A stretch of DNA of 64,000 nucleotides from Kingdonia uniflora (GCA_014058105.1 JACGCM010001929.1:434001-498000), one strand, 5' to 3'; shown: positions 33,746 to 44,651, counted from the stretch's first letter. Notes: generated from the letters alone by a model not told the origin. Translations and numbers: made by a program.

Positions 33746-34231
33746 ACATGTGTTTTGTATGAATATTTGTGAGTAGCTTGAATCATGTATGGGGAAGAAA
33801 ACTTTTGTAGAATTACTTTGTTCATAAACCTTTTGTTGGCAATTGGAGAAATGAGTATCAGAATTAACGACTTAGAGTCTGGACTTGCTAGCAAAAGAGA
33901 GACCTCTAAAGCCTTGCTATCTACTCAAGCAGAATTGTAGGTTAGATCGAAATAAGTTATTCGACTTTCATGTTACACCAAGATTAAGTTAGGAAAATAG
34001 GATAGAAATGCATGGCAAAAATCTAACGCTATTAATACGGAATAATATGTCGAAAGTGTGTACCTTGTACGCCAAAGAAGATTCATGTAGGGTTCGTCCG
34101 CAAAAGGAGTCCAAACTTCTAGACAAAAAGTACTTAGAAGTATATGTTTAGAAATCAATAGTCTCTTAGAAACGTAATATGTATATGCAGGAATTATACT
34201 TTCTGAATCAAACTGTACTAAAACTTGTTAT

Positions 34232-35640
34232 ATGTCCCAAGTCGAATTGGATGCATCTCGCGCACGTGAGGATCACGTACTCATGTGCAATCGGGAATTT
34301 ACGGAGCAGTTCGATAAGATGAAGGAGGTGAACGAGAATAGAGAAGATCAATACGTAAAAGCGCATTTAAGACTTGAGAAGTTGAATCAGGTCATCTCCA
34401 ACCTGACTCGTCAGTTCGAGGAGAAATATTCTGGGATTAAGAAGGGGTTAGAAATTTATCCGTGGCAAGAGAACGTGCCGAGAAACTTTAACGTTAGCTT
34501 GATACATTGGCTGTGAAGGGTGAGCAGGCTGGCACGGCTTAATATTATATTCGAGCGCTGGAACAAACGGAGGAACGATTTCAATCTGAACTTCAAAGAT
34601 GTAGGAATGATTTGGGACGAATGTGGAAAAAATTTGTCGAAAAGGAGGATAAGCTGAGGGTAGCTCGAGAAAATCTATCGGCTTCGAAAGCTATAGCGGA
34701 ACATTTGCAAACAGCCCTCCCCGCCAAGGATATGGAATTCTGAGAGATACAGAGAAGGTGCGATGATTTAAATAATAGAGTGGCTTGGCTTAAAGCCGAA
34801 AAGGACCAAGCCATTGCATGTGCCAAGAAGGCCGAGGCTAGAGAGCGTTCAGGGGGAAGTAGAGCTGAGGTTAAGGCTCCTCTAGTTTGAGGGGATGCAA
34901 TTAGTCTCTCAGGTCGCATTAGAGAGCTAGAAAGTGATGTATCTCAAATTCAGGGGCATGCTCAGAAAGGAAATGCGAATCTGAGGGAATGCCAGCATAA
35001 GCTGGATACTGCTCTTATTAGGGAGAAAGTTTTGGAGGAGGAGATCAAAGCAAATGACATGATGGTGAAGAAGAAAGATGAATTGTTAAAAGATCTGCCG
35101 GTTAGGGAAGAGATAAACGTAGAAATTATGAGACTTCGTGCTCGGGCATTATACTTAGAAGCCACAAACCTAGCTGAGTCGACGCAGTATATTGCCAAAT
35201 TGAAAGAAGATGCCATTTATCATGATAGGGTTGATGTGGAAATAATTGCATGGAAGGATAATTTTTCTAGGCTAAAGGCACGCCTCGTGAGGTTAAAGGC
35301 AAGACTTGCAATAGCAATAGTACCTGATGTATCTCGATCTGACCTGTTAAGGGTGATTGTTGCATATTTTGTAGAGGAAGGTAAAAGACTTGAGTCAGAA
35401 CGAGATACCTTGCTCAAAACTCTATCAGATAAGGGATGCACCTGTGGGGCTATGATAGATCGAGGGAACTGTTTAGGTCCCATGGCGACCCAACTGGTCC
35501 CTCGAACTGCTAAATCAGTAAAATTAGATTGGGCAGTTGTGGCCTGCAAACTGAAAAATAGGCCCCTGATGATGTGGGGGAAAGTATTGCTGATACTCCA
35601 TCAGCAGACAAGAACCTTTTGTAGTATGATTTTGACCTAA
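34232..35640 (+). pseudogene. Coiled-coil protein, antisense region of element C
   Basis: A long heptad-rich, Lys/Glu/Arg-rich reading frame. 34232-34516 begins MSQVELDASRAREDHVLMCN and includes EKLNQVISNLTRQFEEKYSG. After a frame shift come LQRCRNDLGRMWKKFVEKED and RVAWLKAEKDQAIACAKKAE (stops at about 34742 and 34888). 35032-35640 is open for 202 codons: RALYLEATNLAESTQYIAKL, SRSDLLRVIVAYFVEEGKRL, DTLLKTLSDKGCTCGAMIDR. The Cys-Thr-Cys motif near the C-terminus recurs in plant Tat antisense proteins I remember. Its role is unknown; a structural or regulatory protein is a guess. Confidence 0.55.
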
Positions 35641-35674
35641 AAATAAATAGATTTATCGCAGACACATTGTTATA

Positions 35675-36630
35675 GATGAAAGCTAGCTTGACCATTGCCT
35701 TATCTTGCGTCTGGCGGGGTCTTTGATATAAAGCAAAGTTTTCACATTCGTTTTAATCATAAAAACGGGTTGAGTTAAACCAATTTGAAACTTGATTTGA
35801 ACTATAGAAATGTCATAAGCATATTGAAAGAGATGAAAGCTAGTATGACCTTTGTCTTATCTTATGCCTGGATGAGTCTTTGACGTGGAACAAGTTTTTA
35901 TACTTGCCGCCTTCACAGAGATGTGAAGATTCAGCTGAACCATGTATTATCCTCAATCCAGCCTACTGAAGTGAACGAAACAAGTTGTAAAAGATGATGA
36001 CTAGTATTATATTTGTCTTATCTCTTGTTCGGCTGAGTCTTTGATGTGGAACAAGTTTTTATACTTGCCACCTTCGCAGAGATGTAAAGATTCAGCTGAA
36101 CCATGTATTATCCTAGTTTCAGCCTACTGAAGTGAATGAAACAAGTTGTAAAAGATGAAGACTAGTATTATATTTGTCTTATCTCTTGTTCGGCTGAGTC
36201 TTTGATGTGCATCAAGTTTTTATACTTGCCACCTTCGCAGAGATTTAAAGATTCAGCTGAACCAAGTGTTATCCTTGATCCAGCCTACTGAAGTGAACCA
36301 AACAAGTTGTAAAAGATGAAGACTAGTATTACCTTTGTTTTATCTCTTGTTTGGCTGAGTCTTTGATGTGTAATAAGTTTTCACACTTGCCACCTTCGTA
36401 GAGATGTAAAGATTCACTGAACCAAGTATTATCCTCAATCTAGCCTACTGAACTGAGCCAAACAAGTTTTAAAAGATGAAGACTAGTATTACCTTCGTCT
36501 TATCTCTTGTTTGGCTGAGTTTTGATGTGGAATTTTTTTTACACTTCCCACATTCGCAGAGATGTAGTAACAGAAGCCAATTAAGTGATATCCTTGACCA
36601 AACTTAGAAAATATTGATTATAAGCTAGTA
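35675..36630. repeat. 161-bp tandem repeat in element C
   Basis: Unit starts (GATGAA.GCTAGTAT) fall at 35675, 35832, 35993, 36154, 36315, 36475 and 36616: spacings 157, 161, 161, 161, 160 and 141. Shared words include CTTGCCACCTTCGCAGAGA, GATTCAGCTGAACCA, GCCTACTGAA and GGCTGAGTCTTTGATGTGG. The first unit is the most diverged and the last is partial. It lies between integrase and the antisense coding region. Expansion of tandem repeats in this part of Tat/Ogre elements, seeding satellites, is known. Confidence 0.9.
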
Positions 36631-36799
36631 TTATCAATGCTTGAATCTGTAGAATGTGGACGACTGTTTCGTGAAGAGAACGACATTGTTAAAAAAACTT
36701 TCATTGATAAGTTTCAGAATTTACATTGGATGGAGATAAGAATCTCACTTTTGGAATTGCAAAACAAACAGCAAAACATGGGAATAGAGTAGTAAGATG

Positions 36800-37680
36800 C
36801 CTAATGATAGTACTGTTTCAGTCGTCTAGTGTTCCAAGGATTTGAAATGGGGATTTCCTCTTCTATCATGAGATAGTGTGATCCCAGGCCTAAGAGACCT
36901 GTGATAATGAATGGACCCTCCCAATTGTTGGCTAATTTTCCAGCGTGAGGCTCTTTACGATGTTGAGGAATTTCTCGAAGGACGAGATCTCTGATTTGGA
37001 AAGTACAGCTCCTGACTCATTTATTGTATGACCTAGCAAGCATATGATGATATCGACCTAGGTCAACGATGGCGCGTTCCCTGGTCTCATCTATCATATT
37101 AAGATTGTAAGCCAATTCAAACTCATTTTCCTTGTCAGTTAACTCAAGATCGCGAGCTGGATGATGATATTCAGAAGGAATGACTGTCTCAGTGCCATAA
37201 GAAAGGAGAAATAGGGTACACCCAGTGGACTATCGGGGAGTGGTTCGTTACGATCACAGGACGCGAGGTAGTTTGCGAACCCAATTTCCTTTATTTATAA
37301 GTGAAGCCTTTTCTTGAGTCTATCCACGATGGTTTTGTTAGTTATTTTAGCTTGGTCATTGCCTTGAGGATAGTATGGATTGGATGGTGAATGGATGATA
37401 TTGTGGCGATTTAGGAAGGTTACGACTTTATCTCCCACAAATTGGGGCCCGTAATCGATACAAATTAGCTGGGGCCATCCAAATCGAGTGATTATGCGGT
37501 TCCAGATAAAAGAGATGACCTCTTCTTCTCTTGTTCGATATAGTGGAATTGCTTCTACCCATTTTGTAAATTAATCGGTAGCTACAAGTAGGTGGCGGCG
37601 ATTACCTGGAGAGTTAGGGAATTTTCCTTTTAGATATGTTGGGAGTGGTCCATTGCACTTGTTGTCGACACCGAGGTAGG
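36800..37680 (-). pseudogene. Integrase of element C, zinc domain deleted
   Basis: The catalytic core is readable: NRRHLLVATD-stop-FTKWVEAI with the first Asp, RTREEEVISFIWNRIITRFG, CIDYGPQFVGDKVVTFLNRH with the second Asp, then SPSNPYYPQGNDQAKITNK, where the catalytic Glu of the usual GQAEITN is Lys. The N-terminal HHCC zinc domain is gone: the C-terminal end of the second RNase H (GDWR at 37691) is followed within about 50 bases by the core. The C-terminal part has several stops. It would insert the cDNA into the genome if intact. Confidence 0.8.
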
Positions 37681-37690
37681 CCAAGAAAGG

Positions 37691-38200
37691 CTATCGCCAA
37701 TCGCCGTCTCCCCCTTTATCGCCCCCAGTATTGATCGTGCATACAGAGATGCGGCCAATACTGGGGGTCGGAATGATTTCGATCTGGAGAAAGCGAGCTT
37801 TTGTACCCCATACCCCGGCTAGATATGCCAAGGAATTGACGTGTCTGTTTTCACCACGAGGAAGATTTTTGAGAGTTGTTTTTGCAAACTTACTCATCCT
37901 ATCTACAACTAGGGCTGCGTATTCAATCACCTTTCCATTCTTCTTGTATTGCTCTGAATAATGGTGAACGATGAGTAATGAATCTGTGTAAACTGAGAGT
38001 TCGGGGACATCGAGCTCGAGTGCGAGGTCGAGTCCATGAATGAGAGCTTCGTACTCGATGACATTATTTGAGGCCTCAAAATCCAAGCGGATTGATTTCT
38101 CAATTCTGTCATTAGAAGGGGAAATCAAAACGATCCCAATTCCTGACCCTGCGGGTCTTGCTGAGCCATCTGTAAGAATTTCGACCTCGATGTAGTGATC
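37691..38200 (-). pseudogene. Second (archaeal-type) RNase H of element C
   Basis: A 145-codon open piece (37691-38128): MISPSNDRIEKSIRLDFEAS, then NNVIEYEALIHGLDLALELD with the catalytic Glu, LSVYTDSLLIVHHYSEQYKK with the catalytic Asp, TLKNLPRGENRHVNSLAYLA with the N-x-x-x-D/N region, ending in INTGGDKGGDGDWR. The strand carrying the first Asp is upstream in another frame. An extra RNase H here marks the Tat lineage. The late Asp appears as Asn. Confidence 0.8.
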
Positions 38201-38325
38201 TAGTCAGCTCGTTCATCAAATGGCGAGGGGGTTGGAGTTTCTGGCGTGTTTTCGGTTAGGTCTGGGTCGTATTCTTTCCACTCGGAATCCTCCAATGGAA
38301 AATCTGTAAGAAAATCAGTAATGGT

Positions 38326-38720
38326 CTAACCTTTTTCAGAATGACGTTGTTCGAACTTTATATCATGTTCGCCCAAATAGACTGACCATTGTTGTACTCT
38401 TCGCGATTTTTCTTTTTTAGACAAAACTTCCCGAAGTGGGTAGTTTGTCATGACTTTGACGGAATGCGCTTGGAAGAAGTGCTTGAGTTTCTGTGAAGTA
38501 TAAATAATTTTAGAGTACCCTATTTCTGCTGGTGTGAGTGTTTTGCTGATGAAGAAGACTAGTTTCTCTATTTTCCCTTCCAGGTGAATGAGAACCGAAC
38601 TAAGAGAGGTATTTGTAACTGCTAGGTAGATTATCAGTTCCTCATTACCTGCTGGGGTGCTCATTATGGGAGACCTCCCCAAATAGATTTTGAGATCCTG
38701 AAAAGCTGTTTCGCATTCTG
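38326..38720 (-). pseudogene. RT-linked RNase H of element C
   Basis: Open for 118 codons: SPIMSTPAGNEELIIYLAVT, SSVLIHLEGKIEKLVFFISK, TLTPAEIGYSKI, then VMTNYPLREVLSKKEKSRRV and SVYLGEHDIKFEQRH. This is the usual domain after the RT thumb in Ty3/gypsy, where the vestigial first RNase H degrades or positions the template. A few residues are missing after GYSKI relative to copy B. Confidence 0.75.
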
Positions 38721-38749
38721 ATGTCCATGTGACTTCTACGGTTGGCTGA

Positions 38750-39540
38750 ACCTTTCCTCATTTAGTACATCTGCGGAGTAATAGGAATAGCCATCGGCAG
38801 CGGTCAGAAGATTTAGAGACGAAACAGTTGATAGCGACGATCTTGCCAGTGAGTTTTTGAATGTCTTTTGTTGTTTTTGGAGAAGGCATGTCAGGGAGAG
38901 CTAAAATTTGATCTGGATCGGCTTCGATCCCTTTCTTATTGATGAGGTAGCCTAGAAAGCGACCAGAATGTACCCCGAATTGAAACTTATTAGGGTTGAA
39001 ATGCATTCGGTATGATCGAAGGATGTTGAATATTGCATTGAGATCTGAGATGTGATTAACTGACTGTACGCTTTTGTACATGAGATCATCGATGTAAACT
39101 TCAATGATTTTTCCCTAGTGTGCTTTGAACATAGCAGTCATCAATCGTTGATATGTGGCCCCTGCATTCTTAAGCCCGAAGGGCATGACTTGTTAACAGT
39201 AAAGGCCACTTTCGGTGATGAATGTTGTCTTCTCTTAATCTTCTTCCAAAAGTGGGAATTGATTATATCCTGAAGCAGCGTCCATCATAGATAAAAGATC
39301 ATGACTTGCAGTATAATCGAGTATCTGATGAATGTTGGGAAGAGGAAAACTATCTTTTGGAGTATGTTTGCTCAGATCTGTGAAATCGATGCAAACGCGG
39401 ACTTTTCTGTTCTTCTTTGGGACAGCGACAATGTTGGATATCCAGTCCGGGTACTTGGCTTCTCGAATGAATCCTACTTTGATCAATTTCTCTATCTCAG
39501 TGTTAACGTCATCTCGAGGACGAGGTGAAAGTCATCGCTA
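38750..39540 (-). pseudogene. Reverse transcriptase of element C
   Basis: Order: MIKVGFIREAKYPDWISNIV, VRVCIDFTDLSKHTPKDSFP, DLLSMMDAASGYNQFPL, then FITESGLYC-stop-QVMPFGLKNA, MFKAH-stop-GKIIEVYIDDLMYKS with the catalytic Y-I-D-D box, and NPNKFQFGVHSGRFLGYLIN. Only three in-frame stops break an otherwise complete domain, so the palm is well preserved. Dead by those stops. Confidence 0.85.
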
Positions 39541-39795
39541 TTTCTATTTGACCGCTGGAGCGTTGATGTTGATGGCTAGCTTGTGGCAAGCCATAGCTGG
39601 ATTGACTTCGGGCATTTCTTCAAAAGACCATACAAAAACGTCTCGATTGAGTTGCAGGAACTAGATGAGAGCGTCTTTCTTGTGCTGAACCAGCTTAGTT
39701 CCGATGATTGTGCCTCTGCTCGGTCCATCAATATCGACATATTCCGTGGGCTCCTCTGTAGGTGATTGATCGTTGAGGTGATCAATTTTCTATAA

Positions 39796-40626
39796 TTAAT
39801 ATGCGGCCAATCTGTCTGAAGTATCTTGGATGGCAGAGACAGTATTTTTACAAGCTTGAGAAAGTTTCTGACTACCTCTAATCTTGTAAATACTATTGTC
39901 GTGCTTAAACCGGAGTGCTTGATGATAGGTAGAAGTGATTGCTTCCATATTGTATATCCAGCAACAGCCTATGATCCCAAGATAACAAGACTTGGCATTG
40001 GTGACGTAGAAAACGACATCGATAGTGGCTGGTCCTACGGTAATAGGTAAGATAATCTTGCCCACTCATTCCTCCCTGGAGCCGTTAAACCCAATGATGT
40101 CGGTGTCACTCTGAATGACTTGGTCAGCCAAACCTATCTGGTCGATCGTACTCTGAAAACAAATTTCAATACCGCTTCTAGTATCGATCATCATTGTGTG
40201 CATGACAAACTACCTCATCTTGAGCATTAAGACTAACGCATCGTGATGTGGAAATTTGATATGGCTAGTATCATAATCCTCAATAGAGATTCCAAGTCGG
40301 CGATTGCTCGACTCTGGAAGAAGTTTGGCTTCTTTGTCCTGAGGTGTAAGATCACAGCATTTGGAGAGCCTTCGGCGCTTGGATCGGTTAGAATTGTTGA
40401 TCTGGCTAATTTTGATCATGTTGCTGAGGTGCATGTAGAAGAGATGCTTCTCCTTAGCTCTGTCGTTGACCTGAACAACTTCGAGTTGTTTATTATGGTT
40501 GCTATCTTGGTATGACTTCAGGTCTACAAAGTATTCGAGTATCCGTCCTTCCTTAAAAATGAGCTCGAGCATCCGCTGTATAGCAATACAATTGTTAGCA
40601 AAATGATGATTTACGTTATGGTACAA
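39796..40626 (-). pseudogene. gag-protease linker and aspartic protease of element C
   Basis: 40210-40626 is the linker (FANNCIAIQRMLELIFKEGR, NNSNRSKRRRLSKCCDLTPQ, then YDTSHIKFPHHDALVLMLKM). The protease active site at 40174-40195 reads MMIDTRSG: D-T-R in place of D-T-G, at 40177-40185. Its C-terminal half (39796-40065) is intact: KIILPITVGPATIDVVFYVT, LGIIGCCWIYNMEAITSTYH. The Gly-to-Arg change should abolish activity; the same change is in copy B. Confidence 0.8.
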
Positions 40627-40639
40627 GAAAAATTGACGA

Positions 40640-42074
40640 CTCTCGATGGGCTCTAGTGGTCAAGAGGCATGGTAGAGCAGGTCTTTTAACAGTAGTAGAA
40701 AAAGTGTGGAGATTCGGACGCTCAGGTTATGGAGGACGGGTTTGTTTTGCGGACCGCCTCTCCGAGGGTACTCGGTGTTTCCCTTGGTGCGTTTATGATC
40801 TCCTTGTTCCTCCTTAGGCTCACTGGTCCGCTCTACAGGTAGGAATTTTGTGGAGATGACAGACTTAGTAGACTTTTGTCACTCAGACATCATCCTCTCT
40901 AAGTCAACGTAACCGTTGACCTTGGTGATCATCTCCTCTAATGTTGTAGGTTTGTTAAGGAAGAAGTATTCTTTGGCTTTGCAATCGAGCCAGAGAGCAT
41001 TGGTGAAAGCGGTCACAGCTGTCTTTTGGTCGAGGTTATCCACCTTTCTTGCGATCTCTAGGAATTTCTTTGAAAAAGTCTTCAAGTTTTTCTCCATTTG
41101 ACTGCTTAAGACTGATAAGAGAATACAAGCTCTCCTCTTTGTCTCTATTGTGGGCATATTCTTTGACAAACAGCTTCGACAACTGATCAAATGTGTAGAT
41201 AGATTCCTCAAGAAGGGAGTGGAACCATCGGAGTGGTTCTTCCTGTAAGCTTGTAGCGAACAGACGGCAGAGAATGCGGTTAAGATTGAGTACAACCCCA
41301 ATGAATCGTGGTATTGTTGGATATGCTCCTTCGGGTCTGTACCTTTGTACTTATAAATTTGGGGAGTATGGAAACCTTTCGATATTTCCATATCGAATAG
41401 TTCTTAGGCAATCAGACTTCCTTGAAATGTCGTGGTATCGCCGGTAGTACCCAGAACTTGTGTCTCGATCAACTCCTTAATTCGTTGATTCATATGTTCT
41501 TTTATGACGTAATGATATGTTGGTTGACTTGCTGGACATATTAGCAGGGGATGATGAGTTCCCGTACCTTCACTCAAGCGATCCTGTGCTGGAATCTGAC
41601 GGAGAGGTCGCTGGTCTTCCTCTTGTTGGACGGGAATCTGGTGACCTCGGCTGACTTCTGATTGGACTTACCCCCCAAATGAATGGAGGGTTGTGGTCCA
41701 TGTAGTGGATTCCTGGAGATTGCTTTACTGGTGACTCCCCGAGGTCCCAACCATTCCCATGCCAAAATACGAGAGGTTTCTGGAAGTTGATCATGACCCC
41801 TGGCTGGAGGAGCCTGTCGAGTATTTTGCAGAGCCTCTTGTGCAGTCTGCATCATCGTCATCTGATCTTCATGCCACTTGAGCATTGTCAAACGAGCTTA
41901 TCGTTCTGCATCGTGCTCTTTCTCTCAGAGCTCACAATCTTTTGTCAATTGAAGCTAGAGCTCGGCGCGTTTCTCTACCTCTGCGTAGAGATTCACCCGT
42001 AACTCGGTGAGTTGTCCCGAATCCACATAAATTTTGAGCTGAGTTCCTGTGGCCTGTCGTCTAGAAGAAACCAT
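40640..42074 (-). pseudogene. gag of element C
   Basis: Start MVSSRRQATGTQLKIYV at 42074. The N-terminal region is coiled-coil-like (LRVNLYAEVEKRAELQLQLT) with two stops, then 41574-41891 is open. The core is 40879-41391: FHTPQIYKYKGTDPKEHIQQ, a stretch out of frame (after LGLYSI, until QMEK), then LKTFSKKFLEIARKVDNLDQ, TAVTAFTNALWLDCKAKEYF and VNGYVDLERMMSE. The two frame changes compensate, so the open frame hides about 60 wrong residues. Confidence 0.8.
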
Positions 42075-42110
42075 AGTTGAAAATTATAATAAAAGACTGC
42101 CTTAGGGTGA

Positions 42111-42520
42111 ATCTTTATTTCTTTGACTAGATATTTTTAATACAAGTGATTTCTTAAACATAGAAATGCTTTTGATCTCGTAAATAAGAAGTTTTAAGTG
42201 ATATTTCTGGTCCCTGTCTCTTCTGGAACTTCCCCTTTATATAAGCTTTTCCCACAGCTCTTCGTCATACTGGAGCACGTCTTCCAAATAATGTGGTTAG
42301 TGGCAATTGACTGTATAACTGATGAGTTTGTAGGAGACAGGTGTCTTTGACTGAATAACGTTTTCCAGATTTAGCTCGACCCACGTTCTTGAGTAGGTCA
42401 TGGGATTGTTTGGAATGTTTAACTAGAGTATTATGTGCTGAAATTACGTGAGCTTGAGATGGAGGTAATTCGAGGTGTGTGGGCTCGATTATGAGTAAGC
42501 TCAAGGGATAAGTCCCTACA
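42111..42520 (-). repeat. 5' LTR of element C (shortened)
   Basis: Collinear with 29374-29782 and ends in AGTCCCTACA. The part equivalent to 29203-29373 and the primer binding site are missing; 36 bases separate the LTR remnant from the gag start. The TATA-like box is at about 42235-42246 (minus strand). Confidence 0.85.
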
Positions 42521-42525
42521 ATAGG
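42521..42525. repeat. Target-site duplication, right copy
   Basis: ATAGG after the CA of the right LTR of element C; partner ACAGG at 29198-29202. Confidence 0.7.
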
Positions 42526-43024
42526 CTTAATGTAAAGGACAAAGTCACATCAATCAAATAGAAATAATGAAGGCTATCACCCCGACTCAGAGACCAGGTA
42601 AACAAGGAGGTCAATAAATTAATCGAAGTAGGTTTCATTAGGGTTGCCAAGTATCCAGCCTGGATCTCGAACACCGTAGTAGTCCCAAGGAAGAATAGAA
42701 AAGTTTGAGTTTGTATAAATTTCACCGATCTAAACAAACATACGATGAAGTACAGTTTCCCTCTTCCAATCATCTACCAAAAATTAGACTCAACTATGGG
42801 GCATGAGCTATATTCCATAATGGACACCGCTTTGGGATACAATCAGATATCGCTCTTAGATGAAGAGCAAGAGAAAACAACATTCATCACTTAGGGATGC
42901 CTCTATTGCCACTGAGTTACGCCATTTGGGCTGAAAATGTTGGAGTAAATTACCAATGGTTAGTAATTAGTATGTTCAAGGAGCATTTGGGGAAAACCAT
43001 AGAAGTACACATTGATGATATACT
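42526..43024 (+). pseudogene. Reverse transcriptase of Tat copy A' (continuation after C)
   Basis: Resumes the pol frame broken at 29202: an AITPTQRPGKQGGQ stretch, then (shifted) VSSLDLEHRSSPKEE, FPLPIIYQKLDSTMGHELYS, IMDTALGYNQISLLDEEQEK, TTFIT-stop-GCLYCH, and MFKEHLGKTIEVHIDDIL with the D-D pair retained. Directly after HIDDIL the sequence jumps to the end of the second RNase H (WLAGILGTKARCLKIKVVST), so the RT thumb and both RNase H domains are deleted. Confidence 0.8.
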
Positions 43025-44420
43025 CTGGTTAGCTGGCATATTAGGTACAAAAGCTAGATGTCTTAAGATTAAAGTAGTGTCAACCCCATCATCGATCATG
43101 CCTCGATATACGTAATTAACACTGGGGGCAGTGAAGAGGAGGAAGACGATTAGAGGAAGCCCTTCCTAAGATATATATAGGGCCGATAAATAAGTATGAT
43201 GGCAACCACCCAGACAATCCGAAAGAAAGAAAGCAAATAATTAAAATTTTGAAATATTGCATAATACTGAAGAATGGGGTATACAGGAGGTCAGTTACTG
43301 GGCCTTATCTGAAATGCCTCTCACAAAGGGATTCCGAAAGAATGCTTAAAGAATTATACAAATAAACTGGCAGATCTCTCGCTACAGGACGCTCACTTGC
43401 AAACAGGGCTATCACACAAGGAGTGTTATGGCCAAAAATGAAAATACATGTCGAAGAATATTCATAAAACTGCGATGCAGATGCTTGTCAATGACATAGG
43501 CATAAGATAATAACCCCTCTACTTGAATTACATGCGAGTAAGTTATTTTGGCCATTTAAATGGTAGGCCCTCGACCTAGTAGGGGAATTTCCTAACACGT
43601 TGGGCAATAAAAAATTCCTACTCATGGCAACAGATTACTTTACCAAGTAGGTCGAAGCGGTTTCACTTTGTCAAACTAGAGAAGAGGAAGTCATCAAGTT
43701 CTTATGGGAAAATATTATTACAAGATTTGGTTGCTCGCATCATATTCCAATTGATAATGGGCCCCAGTTCGTTGGAGAAAAGGTGGTCAGCTTCCTGAGC
43801 AAGTATAACATCATACATTTACCATCAAATCCATAATACACCCCCAAGGTAAAGGACATGCTAAAATCACGAAGAAAATCATAGTTGATGGTCTCATGAA
43901 ACAACTGGAAATTGAAAAGAAAGAAAAATAAAGAAGGGAATTGCCACATGTCTTATGGGCCTACAAGAGAACACCAAGACAGTCAACAGGATGTTCACCA
44001 TTTCTACTAGTATACGGCATTAAGGCCATAATCTTAATAGAGTATCATCACCTAGCTATAGTCTACAAACTAGCTGACGAGCTAAACAAGTTTGAGTTAT
44101 CATGTAACATGAACTGGATAGACAAGACAAAAGATCAAGTTGTGGAAAATCTAGGCAGGTACCACAACATATTAGCAAATTCATACAATAGAAGGGTTCG
44201 AAACCGTGAATTAGAGATCAATGACTTAGTACTCAAGGAAATTCCAAAGAACTAAAAAGAATCGAATATTGGGAAGATGTCAGAGAATTGGAAAGGACCA
44301 TTTATAATAGTAGGAAGAACCGGATTGAGTTTGTACTCTTTGATGATAGACGAAGGAATCAGGATTCTGAATCCTTGTAGCACAAGGGGATTGAAGAAAT
44401 ACTATCGTTAGCTCAATTAT
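43025..44420 (+). pseudogene. End of second RNase H and integrase of Tat copy A'
   Basis: After the short RNase H tail (to 43130), the zinc domain is in pieces (LYKQTGRSLA-like and CQ-like words near 43380-43500). The core has MATDYFTK-stop-VEAV with the first Asp, PIDNGPQFVGEKVVSFLSKY with the second Asp, and a GHAKITK segment at about 43855-43875 where Glu is replaced by Lys. The C-terminal piece is open for 104 codons (43941-44255): MPHVLWAYKRTPRQSTGCSP, VRNRELEINDLVLKEIPKN. Confidence 0.8.
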
Positions 44421-44651
44421 TTTCTTATCTAATTAACATAATGTAATTTAATCTACAGTTTGTACTGCCAATTTTCTTCCAAAAGTGAGGTTTAATCTCC
44501 AATTGTATGTATATTCTAGTCTCATCAATGAAAAATGTTCAAGTCTTTTCCTCACTTTTTGTATAATATAATCTAATAAATATAATAGACGATTAAGAGA
44601 AGGTAAAGCTAACTTCAATCCTTTGGTAAGTCGACTATACATTCATAAAAA

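Larger units (their letters stand above)
29203..42520 (-). mobile_element. Tat element C (13.3 kb, both LTRs) nested in copy A'
   Basis: Minus-strand Tat element with LTRs 29203-29782 (3') and 42111-42520 (5', shortened), gag 42074-40640, protease, RT, two RNase H domains, and integrase to about 36800. A 161-bp tandem repeat (35675-36630) and a plus-strand antisense coding region (30097-35640) follow before the 3' LTR. The primer site and about 170 bp of the 5' LTR are deleted. By eye the LTRs differ at about 22 of 230 aligned bases in the best stretch, mostly transitions, so this is not a recent insertion. Confidence 0.9.

Noticed and set aside
35220..35549. 109-codon minus-strand frame
   Set aside because: Reverse shadow of the coiled-coil antisense frame, whose plus-strand reading has much better protein composition.
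35675..36630. CRISPR-like array
   Set aside because: Units are about 161 bp, related throughout with no spacer/repeat division, in a plant element; an ordinary tandem repeat.
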